Positions 8,680-17,967 of a stretch of 64,000 nucleotides of DNA are shown one piece after another. The stretch is from Desulfobacteraceae bacterium Eth-SRB1 (GTDB lineage Bacteria > Desulfobacterota > Desulfobacteria > Desulfobacterales > ETH-SRB1): assembly GCA_004193555.1 (NCBI GenBank), contig RPGP01000040.1:253127-317126 (forward strand), given 5' to 3'. Position numbers and translations under genes: made by a program. Position 1 is the stretch's first letter. Each line of letters starts with the position of its first letter. The notes under the pieces are model-generated. The model made no database searches. It saw only the letters and a list, made by a program, of their open reading frames with translations, and was not told the origin of the DNA.

Positions 8680-10014
8680 CTATGCCTGCAAATCTTCCGG
8701 TATCTCCATTGCTTCTATAAGGAGCTCACTGAAGAACTTGACATGCATCCCGAGCTTATATCCGTCAACAATATCTTCAACACCGCTGTGGCAGTTATGG
8801 CATGGCGTTACAATAGTATGAGCGCCGGTTCTCTTGAAATTCTCAGACTGTAGTCTCGCTGACTGGACCCGGATTTTCTTCCAGGGCGGGCCGCAGTTAA
8901 TAGTGTCACCGCCTGCATTGCAACAGAAGGCATGCCTGTCATTAGGAACAAGATCTACAAAATCCTCACATACTGCATTCATAATATATCGCAGTTTACT
9001 GCCCAATCCCGCGTTTCTTATAATATTGCATGGATACTGTGCAGTAACCGGTCCTTCGACTTTTTTTGCTATTTTGATTCTTCCGCTTACAAGCAGATCA
9101 TAATAAAATGCTACTGCATGAACAATCGGTATGGGCGGACTCATCCAGCCTAACCAGGTAGGTCCGTCATATTCTCCCCCCCTGAAGGCATGACCGCATT
9201 CACCCATGACTATTTTTTTTACCTTAAGCCTTTGAGCTGTTTCGTGATGAAGCCTTTCCACCCTGGCCATGACCTCAAAATCCCCTGAATACATAGCCAT
9301 ATTGCTGTTATCCCAGCCGGCAGTCGCAGGCATTGTCCAGTCACACCCCGCTACGTTCATAATTACTGTAATATTGCCGAGGAGTTGTGCTAAAAACTTT
9401 GGTTCAGGCCCGATAACAGAGTACATTATTTCCGCGCCTTCTTTTTCCAGGGGCAAACGGGCGCTTGGCACATATCCCTGCCCTTCTTCTTCCTGCCACT
9501 GGAGAGTATCTATCCATTCATCCGGTTTTACCCACATCTGGTTCATTGTGGCAGCATGGCTGTTAACCGTATCCTGCAGGTAAAGAGGCACCATTTCCAA
9601 CTTTGCGCATATTCGCCGAACAACAAGCATCATGTACGCAATATCGATTCCAAACGGACAATACATGCCGCAACGCCGGCAGACATTACATTCGGTATGG
9701 GCGATTTGAGAGCATCTTTTGATAAATGCGGCGTCAACCTTTCCTTTTTTTTCCAGCATTACCCAGATGGTATCTTTTACCTTTGTAACCGGAGCAAAAC
9801 TGACATCCCTGTCATTAGAAAGAAACCAGTGACATGCTTCGGAACATAACCCGCAGTGAATACATGTATTAACGTAAGTCTGCAAACGCACGCCGGTTTC
9901 TTGATCAATAACTTCATTGATAACTTTTTCTATTTGGTCCTCGGTTAGGCTTTTCTCGGTCTGGTCCATGAGATCATCTACGACCGGTTCTCTTATAGCT
10001 ATGGTGGGTTTCAT
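8680..10014 (-). CDS. tmcB: Tmc complex HdrD/DsrK-like Fe-S subunit
   Basis: 444 residues. Cytoplasmic catalytic subunit of the transmembrane complex that passes electrons between periplasmic cytochrome c3 and a cytoplasmic thiol/disulfide acceptor. Two [4Fe-4S] motifs lie near the N-terminus: CIHCGLCSEAC (about residue 51) and CNVCRRCGMYCPF (about 110). The C-terminal half has CCG-type cysteines, CCNAGGD and PCHNCHSG, as in DsrK/HdrD where they hold the catalytic non-cubane cluster. The TmcB call rather than DsrK or HmeD rests on the neighbours tmcC, the Trp-rich tmcD and the divergent cytochrome. 35 bases separate it from tmcC. Confidence 0.85.
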   Translation of the reverse strand: MKPTIAIREPVVDDLMDQTEKSLTEDQIEKVINEVIDQETGVRLQTYVNTCIHCGLCSEACHWFLSNDRDVSFAPVTKVKDTIWVMLEKKGKVDAAFIKRCSQIAHTECNVCRRCGMYCPFGIDIAYMMLVVRRICAKLEMVPLYLQDTVNSHAATMNQMWVKPDEWIDTLQWQEEEGQGYVPSARLPLEKEGAEIMYSVIGPEPKFLAQLLGNITVIMNVAGCDWTMPATAGWDNSNMAMYSGDFEVMARVERLHHETAQRLKVKKIVMGECGHAFRGGEYDGPTWLGWMSPPIPIVHAVAFYYDLLVSGRIKIAKKVEGPVTAQYPCNIIRNAGLGSKLRYIMNAVCEDFVDLVPNDRHAFCCNAGGDTINCGPPWKKIRVQSARLQSENFKRTGAHTIVTPCHNCHSGVEDIVDGYKLGMHVKFFSELLIEAMEIPEDLQA

Positions 10015-10049
10015 AATATTCTCCTCAACATTATCTTGCTGTTAAAATT

Positions 10050-10697
10050 TTACCAGTCCTTTGAATGTTTCCAATAACCCTGTTCACTCCCGAACAATGC
10101 TCTTGTAAAAACAAAGAAAAGCATGTGGCTCAGCCTTGTAAATGGTATGGCTATAAGCATAATCTCGCCGGTAAGGATGTGAAGTATCAGTATGGTTTTA
10201 TAGGCAAATAATTGATGGTATGCAATGAAACCGGTTATAAATGGAAGAGCGGTAATTGCCAGCAGAAGATAGTCAGAACCATCGGTGACATTTTGTACAA
10301 CAGGGTCTGTTAATCTCCTGACGAGGTAAAAAATACACCCGGCAATGACTATGATCGTCATCCAGTCGGCTACTCCTTCCGGCAGACTCCACCAGCTTAT
10401 ATTCAAGGATTCATCCAATAAAATCAGGTGGCCCAAAAGAAAAATGGGTGTGAATATCAAACATATATGAAAAGCAAAAGATACAATTGTAAATATCGGT
10501 CTTTTTCTCATAGATTGATTGTTAAAGGGTATTAACCAGTGTATAAGAGATGCTGCACTGTGTCCCAGGGACATATGCCGGAACAAAGTCATATCTTTTT
10601 TAGCGCCGGACAACATGTGGTATATTTTATACAGGCTCCCGCCGATAAATATTATAAAGGCTATCCATACAAGCGGCCCGCTGACGAATTCATACAT
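10050..10697 (-). CDS. tmcC: Tmc complex cytochrome b-like membrane subunit
   Basis: 215 residues with about five to six hydrophobic helices, resembling the NarI/DsrM cytochrome b family. Histidines that could ligate haem b occur in helix regions (for example LGHSAASLIHW, FHICLIF, ILHILTG). It would carry electrons across the membrane between the periplasmic cytochrome and TmcB. Identification depends mainly on context: directly upstream of tmcB and downstream of tmcD on the same strand. DsrM proteins are usually longer, which argues against the Dsr complex. Confidence 0.8.
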   Translation of the reverse strand: MYEFVSGPLVWIAFIIFIGGSLYKIYHMLSGAKKDMTLFRHMSLGHSAASLIHWLIPFNNQSMRKRPIFTIVSFAFHICLIFTPIFLLGHLILLDESLNISWWSLPEGVADWMTIIVIAGCIFYLVRRLTDPVVQNVTDGSDYLLLAITALPFITGFIAYHQLFAYKTILILHILTGEIMLIAIPFTRLSHMLFFVFTRALFGSEQGYWKHSKDW

Positions 10698-10804
10698 TTG
10701 CTTCCCCCTTCTTTGAAAATATTGTTCAAAACTATTAGCTTGATATTTATTTTACCAAATAAAAGCATTATTTTTAACTTTAGTTCACTTGTAACTTATA
10801 TGTT

Positions 10805-12076
10805 TTATATATCGCTCAACAGAACTACTTTGCGATAATATTTCCCGCCTTTTACGCCGCATATCATTACTTTTGTTCCGTCAGGAGATACAACAGGATT
10901 CCAGAGGGCTTCGTATTCTTTATCCTTGACTTCGCCGTTAACAGCAACGGCAAACTTACCGTTTTTTTCTATTTTGTATATTACCTTGTCGCCATTTGGA
11001 CTGAAAGCAGGCGGCCAGACATTATCACAGCCTTCTCCAAGGACGGTTCCATCAACAACAAGAAACCAGTTGCCGCTGTCTTTTGCAATTGCGACTACCT
11101 TTCTGCCGTCCGGGCTGAAAGATGGTTTTAAAATGCATTCATTAAATGTAGTTGACCATGGCTGGCCGTTAACGGCAATCGTCCATTTTGCAAAAGATGG
11201 AGCAACTCCTGCCGCAATATTGCTGCCATCAGGACTGTAGGTTTGATACATGAGATTGACAAAACCTTTGTCCCAGACAATCCGGCCATTTGTTGCCAGG
11301 AACCACTGGCCTTCCTGCCTGACAGGGACAGATATTTCATCGCTGTTTGTGGGATTAAAAACCGGTTCCCATGTACAACCGAATTTTTCGTTCCAGGGTG
11401 TTCCGTTTACGAGAATGCCGTATTCACAAATACTATTCCTGTATTCAGCGGCAATATTTTTGCCGTCAGCGCTGATAACCAATCCATAAACATCAACATA
11501 GTTATCATTCCACGGCTTTCCGTTTACGATTACCGACCATGCGCCTTTCGTAAATGCATTAACATCAGCCTCAGCAGTGGCAACGGTCTGAGCGATAGCG
11601 ACAGCGGTTTTTCCATCCGGGCTTATTATGTGACTTGCTATGCTTTCAAGCTTAACAGGACATTCCCATGTCTTTTCATCTACCGTTATCGCGTAAACGC
11701 CATCCTGTTTAGTGGTCGCAGCTATAACCTTGCCGTTAGCGCTGAATTTGGTATCCCAGATATACTCATACATCTCTTCCCATGTTTTTCCATCCACGGC
11801 CATCGTCCATTCCATTTCCTTTGTTATAAGAGCGGTCAGGCGGCCGTCCGGGCTGAATCGGGAATACCATATCTTTTCAAAAGGTTCTTCCCCCCATGTC
11901 TCTTTATTGACAGCTATGTTGAATTCGCCTTCCCCCACTTTAACAATAGAGGCTATCTTCTCACCGTCGGAACTGATGTAAGGCTCCCAGACATCTTCAA
12001 ACTGATCTTTCCACTTTGAAGTGTCGGCAACCATTTTTTTATTACATTCCCAGTCCCAGCTTTCCGAATTAATCAT
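10805..12076 (-). CDS. tmcD: Tmc complex Trp-rich beta-propeller protein
   Basis: 423 residues without signal peptide, so cytoplasmic. It is built of about eight to nine repeats of roughly 45 residues, each with a W-x-x-x-[FY] segment followed by SPDG or SADG (for example FSPDGRKVVAIAKD, FSPNGDKVIYKIE), a WD40/TolB-like propeller signature. It is strikingly tryptophan-rich, as described for TmcD of sulfate reducers, whose function is unknown. It sits first in the tmcD-C-B unit, 107 bases before tmcC. Alternative: an unrelated propeller protein, less likely given the position. Confidence 0.75.
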   Translation of the reverse strand: MINSESWDWECNKKMVADTSKWKDQFEDVWEPYISSDGEKIASIVKVGEGEFNIAVNKETWGEEPFEKIWYSRFSPDGRLTALITKEMEWTMAVDGKTWEEMYEYIWDTKFSANGKVIAATTKQDGVYAITVDEKTWECPVKLESIASHIISPDGKTAVAIAQTVATAEADVNAFTKGAWSVIVNGKPWNDNYVDVYGLVISADGKNIAAEYRNSICEYGILVNGTPWNEKFGCTWEPVFNPTNSDEISVPVRQEGQWFLATNGRIVWDKGFVNLMYQTYSPDGSNIAAGVAPSFAKWTIAVNGQPWSTTFNECILKPSFSPDGRKVVAIAKDSGNWFLVVDGTVLGEGCDNVWPPAFSPNGDKVIYKIEKNGKFAVAVNGEVKDKEYEALWNPVVSPDGTKVMICGVKGGKYYRKVVLLSDI

Positions 12077-12434
12077 TCCCCCACCTCCTTATTTTCTTAC
12101 CATTGGAGTCTAATACCTTTTGCCCTAAAGTTATATCCTTATTATTGTTTTGAAAGTTAAATCAGATGGACATTAATTGATTTTTCTATAAAGGTCAAGT
12201 CAAAAGAACAGGCTGCAGATAGTTATTGATAAAAATTAAGCATATCTATTTCATTTTGACGCTCTGACAGTGTATAGTAAAGAACTTCATTTTATCTTTT
12301 TGCAGAAATGCTCGCAGCGGTTTTTTCTTGACAGGCAGATGTTGATTTGTTAGAGAAGAAAACTTATAAAATCTATATGAATCAATAAATAAGTAAAAGT
12401 TGTATATAATGATATAAGTGGGAGGCATTTGGGA
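12077..12434. other. Divergent promoter region tmcD / tmcA
   Basis: 358 AT-rich bases between divergent tmcD and tmcA. It must contain promoters in both directions. No clean sigma-70 or sigma-54 site could be assigned by eye. A GGAGG just before tmcA is its ribosome-binding site. A small open frame on the minus strand here has no support. Confidence 0.45.
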
Positions 12435-12818
12435 ATGAAAAAGAATAAAACAGTATTATTTGTTACGGCAACAGTTTTGGCGTTTCTTTTTATTCTTGGC
12501 GCAGCATATGCTCAGGATGATATAACCTTGTTGAAACATGATGCCTTTATAGAACGTGAGAGGCCTGCGGCCGTTTTCCCGCACTCACTTCATGCTGACG
12601 AGGCTGGAATCGATTGTTTAGAGTGTCACCATATATATGACGAAGCCGGTGAAAACATATGGGATGATTCTTCTGAAAGCGAGTGCGCCGAATGCCATAA
12701 GGTTGAGGCAGAGGGTAAGGTGCTTCCGTTAATGAAGGCATTTCATGCAAATTGCAAGGGGTGTCATGAAAAAGAAAATAAAGGGCCCCTTACATGCGGT
12801 GAGTGTCATCCCAAATAA
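12435..12818 (+). CDS. tmcA: Tetraheme cytochrome c3 (TmcA-like)
   Basis: 127 residues with a signal peptide (cleavage after AYA, about residue 26), so periplasmic. Four CXXCH haem sites are visible: CLECHH, CAECH, CKGCH and CGECH, giving a class III tetraheme cytochrome c3 with an acidic segment typical of type II c3/TmcA. It accepts electrons from periplasmic hydrogenase or formate dehydrogenase and passes them to the membrane Tmc complex encoded divergently. The ATG at 12435 is nine bases from GGAGG; an in-frame TTG two codons earlier is too close to it. Confidence 0.88.
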   Translation: MKKNKTVLFVTATVLAFLFILGAAYAQDDITLLKHDAFIERERPAAVFPHSLHADEAGIDCLECHHIYDEAGENIWDDSSESECAECHKVEAEGKVLPLMKAFHANCKGCHEKENKGPLTCGECHPK

Positions 12819-12847
12819 AAAAGAGTAACAGGGGATATAATTATAAT

Positions 12848-12882
12848 AAAGCCTTTGCGAATTTCAAATTCGCAAAGGCTTT
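12848..12882. terminator. Bidirectional terminator between tmcA and aroQ
   Basis: A perfect 17-bp stem (AAAGCCTTTGCGAATTT and its complement) with a one-base loop lies between convergent genes. T runs flank it in both directions, so it can serve both tmcA and aroQ. It touches the aroQ stop codon. Confidence 0.88.
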
Positions 12883-13328
12883 TACATTTTAGCAATAGCC
12901 TCCAGAGCCATTATATATCCCTGAACGCCAAAACCCGCAATTTGAGCAGTTACAATATCGGCTGTCATTGATTTGTGACGAAAAGGCTCTCTCTTGTAAA
13001 TATTGGATAGATGTACTTCAATTACAGGTATGTCTAACAGAAGAAGCGCATCACGGATTGCAATGCTCGTATGTGTATATGCAGCCGGATTAATGATCAG
13101 CCCTTTGTATTTTCCTGAAGTTTCGTGGATCTTTTCAACAATTGCCCCCTCATAATTGGATTGAAATGTATCTACATCAATTCCAAGTTTTTTCCCCAGT
13201 TTTTCCAGTCTTGAATTAATTTCTTCAAGGGTCTCCTTTCCATAAATATCCGGCTCTCTTTTTCCCAGCATATTTAAATTCGGGCCGTGAATTACCATGA
13301 CCTTCTGTATGTTTTTTTTCTGTTTCAT
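12882..13328 (-). CDS. aroQ: 3-dehydroquinate dehydratase, type II
   Basis: Converts 3-dehydroquinate to 3-dehydroshikimate in the shikimate pathway, as a dodecamer. About 148 residues, normal for type II. The active-site loop is HGPNLNMLGKREPDIYG, with the catalytic Tyr in IYG and the loop Arg. NPAAYTHTSIAIRDAL and EVHLSNIYKREPFRHKS complete the site. The ATG at 13326-13328 is seven bases from GGAG; the in-frame ATG at 13332-13334 is too close to it. Supplies chorismate for the trp operon elsewhere in the window. Confidence 0.96.
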   Translation of the reverse strand: MKQKKNIQKVMVIHGPNLNMLGKREPDIYGKETLEEINSRLEKLGKKLGIDVDTFQSNYEGAIVEKIHETSGKYKGLIINPAAYTHTSIAIRDALLLLDIPVIEVHLSNIYKREPFRHKSMTADIVTAQIAGFGVQGYIMALEAIAKM

Positions 13329-13380
13329 TATCATGCTCCATGTAAATAAAGGATTAAGGGATTAACGCCTTGAAAATATG

Positions 13381-13440
13381 AATGTCGAACATCGAACGTC
13401 CAACATCGAATTTTGAATGATGATGTCGCTTCGCTCTTCA
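13381..13440. repeat. ACATCGAAC-family repeat fragment
   Basis: Contains GTCGAACATCGAACGTCC and CAACATCGAATTTTGAATG, then the TCGCTTCGCT core (13426-13435). It is a fragment of the element found more fully at 22134-22349 and 41316-41521. Confidence 0.65.
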
Positions 13441-13516
13441 ATTTTAAAAAACAACCGTGAACAGTTAACCAATATGAGTATGCATTCCCACGCTGGAGCA
13501 TGGGAACGATTCGTGA

Positions 13517-14173
13517 TTATTCCCCGATTTTTTTCTTAAAACCTGCTATTGTTTTTTTATAATCCGGGCTGCCAAAAATCGCTGATCCGGCCACAAAGAC
13601 ATCCGAGCCTGCAATTGAAATATCTTCGATGTTTTCTTCGCATACACCGCCGTCTATTTCGATCAGGGTGGACAGATTCCTGCCCTCAATCATGCTGCGA
13701 AGGGCTCTGATCTTCTCGAGAGTGTTTGTAATAAATGTCTGGCCGCCAAACCCAGGATTGACGCTCATTATTACGGCAAGATCGATATATTCCAGAATCC
13801 AGTCCAGCGATGAAAGGGGGGTTGAAGGATTCAGCGCCACGCCGGCGCGCAGGCCGGATTCTTTTATAATCTGTATGGTTCTGTTTAAGTGAACACACGC
13901 CTCTGTATGCACGGAAATCACGGAAGCTCCGGCTTTTGCAAAATCATTAATGTAGCGGTCGGGATCTTCAATCATAAGATGTACATCGATTGGAAGCGAT
14001 GTAACATTCCTTGCGGCTTTGACAATTAATGGGCCCATTGTAATATTCGGCACATAACTGCCGTCCATTACATCCACATGAATCCAGTCCGCTCCTGCAT
14101 TTTCAACCGATCTTATCTCATCGCCAAGCTTTGAAAAATCAGCCGACAGTATCGATGGAGCAATAAATTTCAT
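13517..14173 (-). CDS. rpe: Ribulose-phosphate 3-epimerase
   Basis: Interconverts ribulose 5-phosphate and xylulose 5-phosphate in the pentose phosphate pathway. 218 residues forming a TIM barrel. Motifs are IAPSILSADFSKLG, the metal and catalytic block HVDVMDGSYVPN, IDVHLMIEDPDRYI, and VNPGFGGQTF. A clear AGGAG precedes the ATG at 14171-14173. The PASTA gene lies 27 bases upstream on the same strand, so the two are probably co-transcribed. Confidence 0.97.
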   Translation of the reverse strand: MKFIAPSILSADFSKLGDEIRSVENAGADWIHVDVMDGSYVPNITMGPLIVKAARNVTSLPIDVHLMIEDPDRYINDFAKAGASVISVHTEACVHLNRTIQIIKESGLRAGVALNPSTPLSSLDWILEYIDLAVIMSVNPGFGGQTFITNTLEKIRALRSMIEGRNLSTLIEIDGGVCEENIEDISIAGSDVFVAGSAIFGSPDYKKTIAGFKKKIGE

Positions 14174-14200
14174 AATTATATCTCCTGAACATATAAAAAG

Positions 14201-15190
14201 TTATGGGTTAGTCTGGGTCTTAACCAGCTCATCATTTTCATAAAGAAGGATAGTTGAATTATTATTCCCGGGAACAATAAGCCAGATTTCCTCCCCTGGT
14301 TTAACATAATCATCAAAAAGATCGGTTGAGAATCCTGAACTGATAAGCCTTGCCAGAATATGCCTTTTTAAAAATCCATTTTTGAGCCTGTATCTGAAAA
14401 GACCGGCAGGTTTAACCCCATGTAAATATTTACGGCCATTACCATTGGTTTTCCTGTTTATTTCAATGTTGACATATGTGCTCTCGATTACACGCCGGCC
14501 TGATAACGGTTCATGGATGACAACAACATTTTCGGGTTTGTCTTTATGTATAGAATATTTTATTTCTCCTAACAAAAGATTGTTTCTTTCAATCAACAGT
14601 ATAGCATCTTCCAAAGAGAGTCCTTTTAGATCAGGCATCTTATATGCTTTTGGCCTGGTCCCCATGCTTACAAGAAGATCTACAGTACTGCCCCGTTTTA
14701 TCAGAGCGCCAGGAGATGTGAACTGTGCAATAATTTCGCCTTTTTTTATATTATTACTGTAAGTTTTCGATATTTCTCCCTGGAGCAAACCGTTTTCTTC
14801 AAGGATTATACGCGCCTGCTGAACTAAAAGCCCTTTTAGATCAGGAGTTATAATGGTTTTGGCCCCTTTTGAAATAATCAGCCTTACATCACGCCCAAAT
14901 TTTACTTCTGTGCCGGGCTCAGGATCTTGATGAATCACAGTGTTTGGCGGAATGGTGTCGCTGTATTCAAATCCCTTAATCTTTGTGTTAAGACCCAGAT
15001 CTGTTAAAATTTCAAGAGAATATACGACATTTTTTTCTGTAAGATCAGGAATAACAACTATTTTCTTGCTTTTTATAATTACCGTAAGCGTAATATACGC
15101 AATTGCTCCGATAAAAAGCATAAATGCAATAAAATAGAATGATGTTTTAAAAAATTTAGTGATTATTTTAATTGTAGATAACCTCTTCAA
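14201..15190 (-). CDS. PASTA-domain membrane-anchored protein
   Basis: About 329 residues: a basic N-terminus, one transmembrane helix (about residues 17-38), then three PASTA domains (about 45-110, 112-181 and 183-247), each starting with a Pro-Asp-Leu block (IPDLTEKNV, TPDLKGLLV, MPDLKGLSL). PASTA modules bind muropeptides or beta-lactams in PBPs and Ser/Thr kinases, but here there is no kinase or transpeptidase domain. The C-terminal ~80 residues are not recognised. Start is uncertain: the best frame begins with TTG at 15188-15190 and no strong ribosome-binding site is seen. It precedes rpe. Confidence 0.8.
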   Translation of the reverse strand: MKRLSTIKIITKFFKTSFYFIAFMLFIGAIAYITLTVIIKSKKIVVIPDLTEKNVVYSLEILTDLGLNTKIKGFEYSDTIPPNTVIHQDPEPGTEVKFGRDVRLIISKGAKTIITPDLKGLLVQQARIILEENGLLQGEISKTYSNNIKKGEIIAQFTSPGALIKRGSTVDLLVSMGTRPKAYKMPDLKGLSLEDAILLIERNNLLLGEIKYSIHKDKPENVVVIHEPLSGRRVIESTYVNIEINRKTNGNGRKYLHGVKPAGLFRYRLKNGFLKRHILARLISSGFSTDLFDDYVKPGEEIWLIVPGNNNSTILLYENDELVKTQTNP

Positions 15191-15339
15191 AAAGTTTTAT
15201 GTGAGCGTTCACGGAATGTTTCAGGAACTATCAAAAAGGATCATTTCTGTCAATGCGTTATGGCGTTGCTGTTTTTATGGACAGCTTCTTGCGGTAGGAT
15301 CATATATTTGCTATCCTTATATGTTATGGAGGAATTTAA

Positions 15340-17124
15340 ATGAACGGTTTTTACGGCAGGGTACTGAAAATTGATCTTACAGGCAGAAGATACGATATAA
15401 TTCCGATAGATGACAGAACTCTTATAAAATATTTAGGAGGAAAGGGCCTTGCTTCTTATCTTCTTTACACCCTGAATCCTAAAGGGGTTGACCCGCTTTC
15501 TCCTGCCAACTGCATGATTTTTACGACTGGGCCTGTGACAGGCAGTATTATATGGGGTTCAAGCCGGTACGGGGTCTTCACCAAGTCACCGCAGACCGGC
15601 CTTTATTCAGAATCCTACTCAGGTGGCAGGGTGCCTGAAGCCATTAATTCAACAGGATTTGATGCAATTGTAATAACAGGTAAAAGCAAAAAGCCCTCTA
15701 TACTTGAAATACACCCTGAAGGCGCTGATTTTCATGATGCAGGCGATATCTGGGGCATGGATACTTATCAAACCGAAGATACAGTAAAAAAGTTATTTGG
15801 CAGCACAGACAGGGGAGCAAAAAAAACCGGTTGTGTGGTTATAGGGCCTGCTGCGGAAAAACTTGTCCGGTTTGCTGTTATTGAAAATGATTACTGGCGT
15901 TCTGCCGGAAGGACCGGCGTGGGAACGGTCATGGGATCCAAAAACCTTAAGGCCATACTTTTTAAGGGTGATAAAAAGCGTTTGCTTTTTGATCAAAGTG
16001 AGACAAAAAGATTTTCAAAAAAGATTGCCGCTGCATCAAAAAATAATCCTGCTGTAATAAACTTTAGAGCCTGGGGCACCCCTAATATGGTTAAAGTTAC
16101 AAATAATGCGGGGGCATTTCCAACGAGATACTGGTCTGAAGGATCCTTTGACAAATGGAAGAATATTGATGCAGAAGCTTTACATAAGCAATGCCGTGTA
16201 GAACCCCATGCCTGCCCTAAATGCTTTATTGCATGCGGCAGAATGACCACAGTTTTAAATGGCCGCCATTCCGGGCTGAAGTTAGAGGGGCCTGAATACG
16301 AAACAATCTATGCATTCGGAGGTCTTTGCCTGATTGACAGCATTGAGGAGATCGCTTATTTAAACGATATATGCGACAGACTTGGCATGGATACAATAAC
16401 AGCGGGAAATCTTTGCGGATTTACCATTGAGGCTGCAAAAAAGAAAAGGATAGACTTTCATATAGATTATGGTGATGTTGATGCCATAGCTGTTTTGCTT
16501 AAAATGATTGCAAAAAGGGAAGGAATAGGTGATATCCTTGCAGAGGGAATCCAGAATGCCGCAAAAAAATGGAACATGGAGGATATGGCAGTTCATGTTA
16601 AGGGCCTTGAGCCGCCGGGCTATGATCCCAGGGTTCTCAAGGGAAGCGGGCTTGGTTTTGCGGTGTCTGACAGAGGCGCATGTCATTTAAGGGCAACTTT
16701 TCATAATCCGGAGTTGACCGGCGTAATCGATCCTGGTGTTATCGAAGGGAAGGCAGATCTTTTTGTTGATTTTGAGGATCGTCTGACTTTCATGGACTGC
16801 CTTATTCTGTGCCGTTTTTACAGAGACCTGTGTTCCTGGAAGAATTTTGAGCGAATAATTTACATTACAACGGGATTAAAAGAGGATAAAGAAGCTCTTC
16901 AGAAAAGGGCTGCTGAGATATCAGAGCTGATTAGATGTTTTAATATACGGGAAGGCCTGAAACCGGAAGATGATAATCTGCCGGCGAGGTTTTACAAAGA
17001 TGTGCTTAAAACAGGGGATGTTATTACGGAAGATGAATTAAAGACCATGCTGAAGGAGTATTACAGCCTTCGGGGATGGAATAATGATGGTGTTCCGAAA
17101 GACCTTTGTAAAAAATATCAGTGA
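15340..17124 (+). CDS. Tungsten-type aldehyde:ferredoxin oxidoreductase
   Basis: 594 residues. Oxidises aldehydes to acids with ferredoxin, using a tungsto-bispterin and one [4Fe-4S] cluster, in the cytoplasm. The N-terminal domain starts MNGFYGRVLKIDLT and includes YLGGKGLASYLLY, then SSRYGVFTKSPQTGLYSES and GRTGVGTVMGSKNLKA. The cluster cysteines are in CPKCFIACG (about residue 288), and the later Cys-rich stretch around LILCRFYRDLC fits the fourth ligand. GGAGG lies before the ATG. The substrate cannot be deduced: the family includes benzoyl and short-chain aldehyde enzymes. It opens the electron-transfer region containing Kor and Hdr genes. Confidence 0.92.
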   Translation: MNGFYGRVLKIDLTGRRYDIIPIDDRTLIKYLGGKGLASYLLYTLNPKGVDPLSPANCMIFTTGPVTGSIIWGSSRYGVFTKSPQTGLYSESYSGGRVPEAINSTGFDAIVITGKSKKPSILEIHPEGADFHDAGDIWGMDTYQTEDTVKKLFGSTDRGAKKTGCVVIGPAAEKLVRFAVIENDYWRSAGRTGVGTVMGSKNLKAILFKGDKKRLLFDQSETKRFSKKIAAASKNNPAVINFRAWGTPNMVKVTNNAGAFPTRYWSEGSFDKWKNIDAEALHKQCRVEPHACPKCFIACGRMTTVLNGRHSGLKLEGPEYETIYAFGGLCLIDSIEEIAYLNDICDRLGMDTITAGNLCGFTIEAAKKKRIDFHIDYGDVDAIAVLLKMIAKREGIGDILAEGIQNAAKKWNMEDMAVHVKGLEPPGYDPRVLKGSGLGFAVSDRGACHLRATFHNPELTGVIDPGVIEGKADLFVDFEDRLTFMDCLILCRFYRDLCSWKNFERIIYITTGLKEDKEALQKRAAEISELIRCFNIREGLKPEDDNLPARFYKDVLKTGDVITEDELKTMLKEYYSLRGWNNDGVPKDLCKKYQ

Positions 17125-17185
17125 TGATCAGCGTAGATCTGTGGCTGAATAATTACTAAAGTATAATTTTACAGGAGGATTGATA

Positions 17186-17917
17186 ATGTATAGACATATT
17201 TCGATTCTGTCGATATTTATCTGCGTATTTCTGTTTCAGAGTTGCTCTACAAGCTATAAGGTAAAGCCGTTGCCGTTTAAGACCCCGGCTTCGTACGATA
17301 ATGCTGTAACGGTTTCCGGAGCCAAAGTGGCGGCAAAGGCATTCAATGATGCGACGCAGGCAAAGGAGGTGTTTGGATTCGACATCCACGGCGCCGGCAT
17401 GCTGCCGGTGCAGGTAGTATTTGATAATCAGGGGACCCATCCATTTGAAATTAATGGCGATCAGACATTCCTGGAGGATGAAAAGGGCAATCTGTGGCCT
17501 GTTTTAAGCAGAGAAATCGCATATGAAAGGGCCACAAAATATGCCAAAACAAAGGATGTCGTAAAGGAAGGGGCTTATCACGGCGTATTGGGAACTGTGG
17601 CAGGATCTCTAATCGGAGCTGCCATCGGCATTGTGTCCGGCGATAATGTTGCAACAGCGGCGGGTAAAGGGGCTGCTCTCGGCGCTGCTGCCGGAGCCAC
17701 CATGGGAGGCGCCGGCGGTTATACCTCGGACAATGCCAGGATAACAATTATAGATGATTTGCATGGAAAATCGCTTCAGAACAACCCGGTTGAACCAAAA
17801 AGTCTTGCTCATGGCATCCTGTTCTTTCCGGGTGAGGCCGGTTCGGGTCGGCAGCTACGCCTTCAGATAGTTGAAATAGATACCGGTAGAGTCCATGTAA
17901 TTAGACTGAATTTATAA
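17186..17917 (+). CDS. Glycine-zipper lipoprotein, unknown function
   Basis: 243 residues. The N-terminus has a signal sequence ending in a lipobox, LFQSC with Cys20, so it is a lipid-anchored envelope protein. Residues about 135-180 form a Gly/Ala-rich glycine-zipper segment (GTVAGSLIGAAIGIVSG, GAALGAAAGATMGGAGG) that could insert in a membrane. The flanking regions look beta-rich and resemble no family I can name. The ATG at 17186 is nine bases from AGGAGG. It lies 61 bases after the aldehyde oxidoreductase gene, but a functional link is not evident. Confidence 0.7.
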   Translation: MYRHISILSIFICVFLFQSCSTSYKVKPLPFKTPASYDNAVTVSGAKVAAKAFNDATQAKEVFGFDIHGAGMLPVQVVFDNQGTHPFEINGDQTFLEDEKGNLWPVLSREIAYERATKYAKTKDVVKEGAYHGVLGTVAGSLIGAAIGIVSGDNVATAAGKGAALGAAAGATMGGAGGYTSDNARITIIDDLHGKSLQNNPVEPKSLAHGILFFPGEAGSGRQLRLQIVEIDTGRVHVIRLNL

Positions 17918-17967
17918 CTTCTTGATTTTTTACGAATTTATCAATAATCTAAATTGAGGTTTAAACA

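Noticed and set aside
8680-10697. DsrMK or Hme complex instead of TmcBC
   Set aside because: The pair lacks dsrJOP or hmeA/hmeB neighbours, tmcC is short, and the Trp-rich propeller and c3 genes beside it fit Tmc.
12246-12428. 60-codon frame on the minus strand upstream of tmcA
   Set aside because: Low-complexity, AT-rich composition, no homology signal, and it occupies the divergent promoter region.
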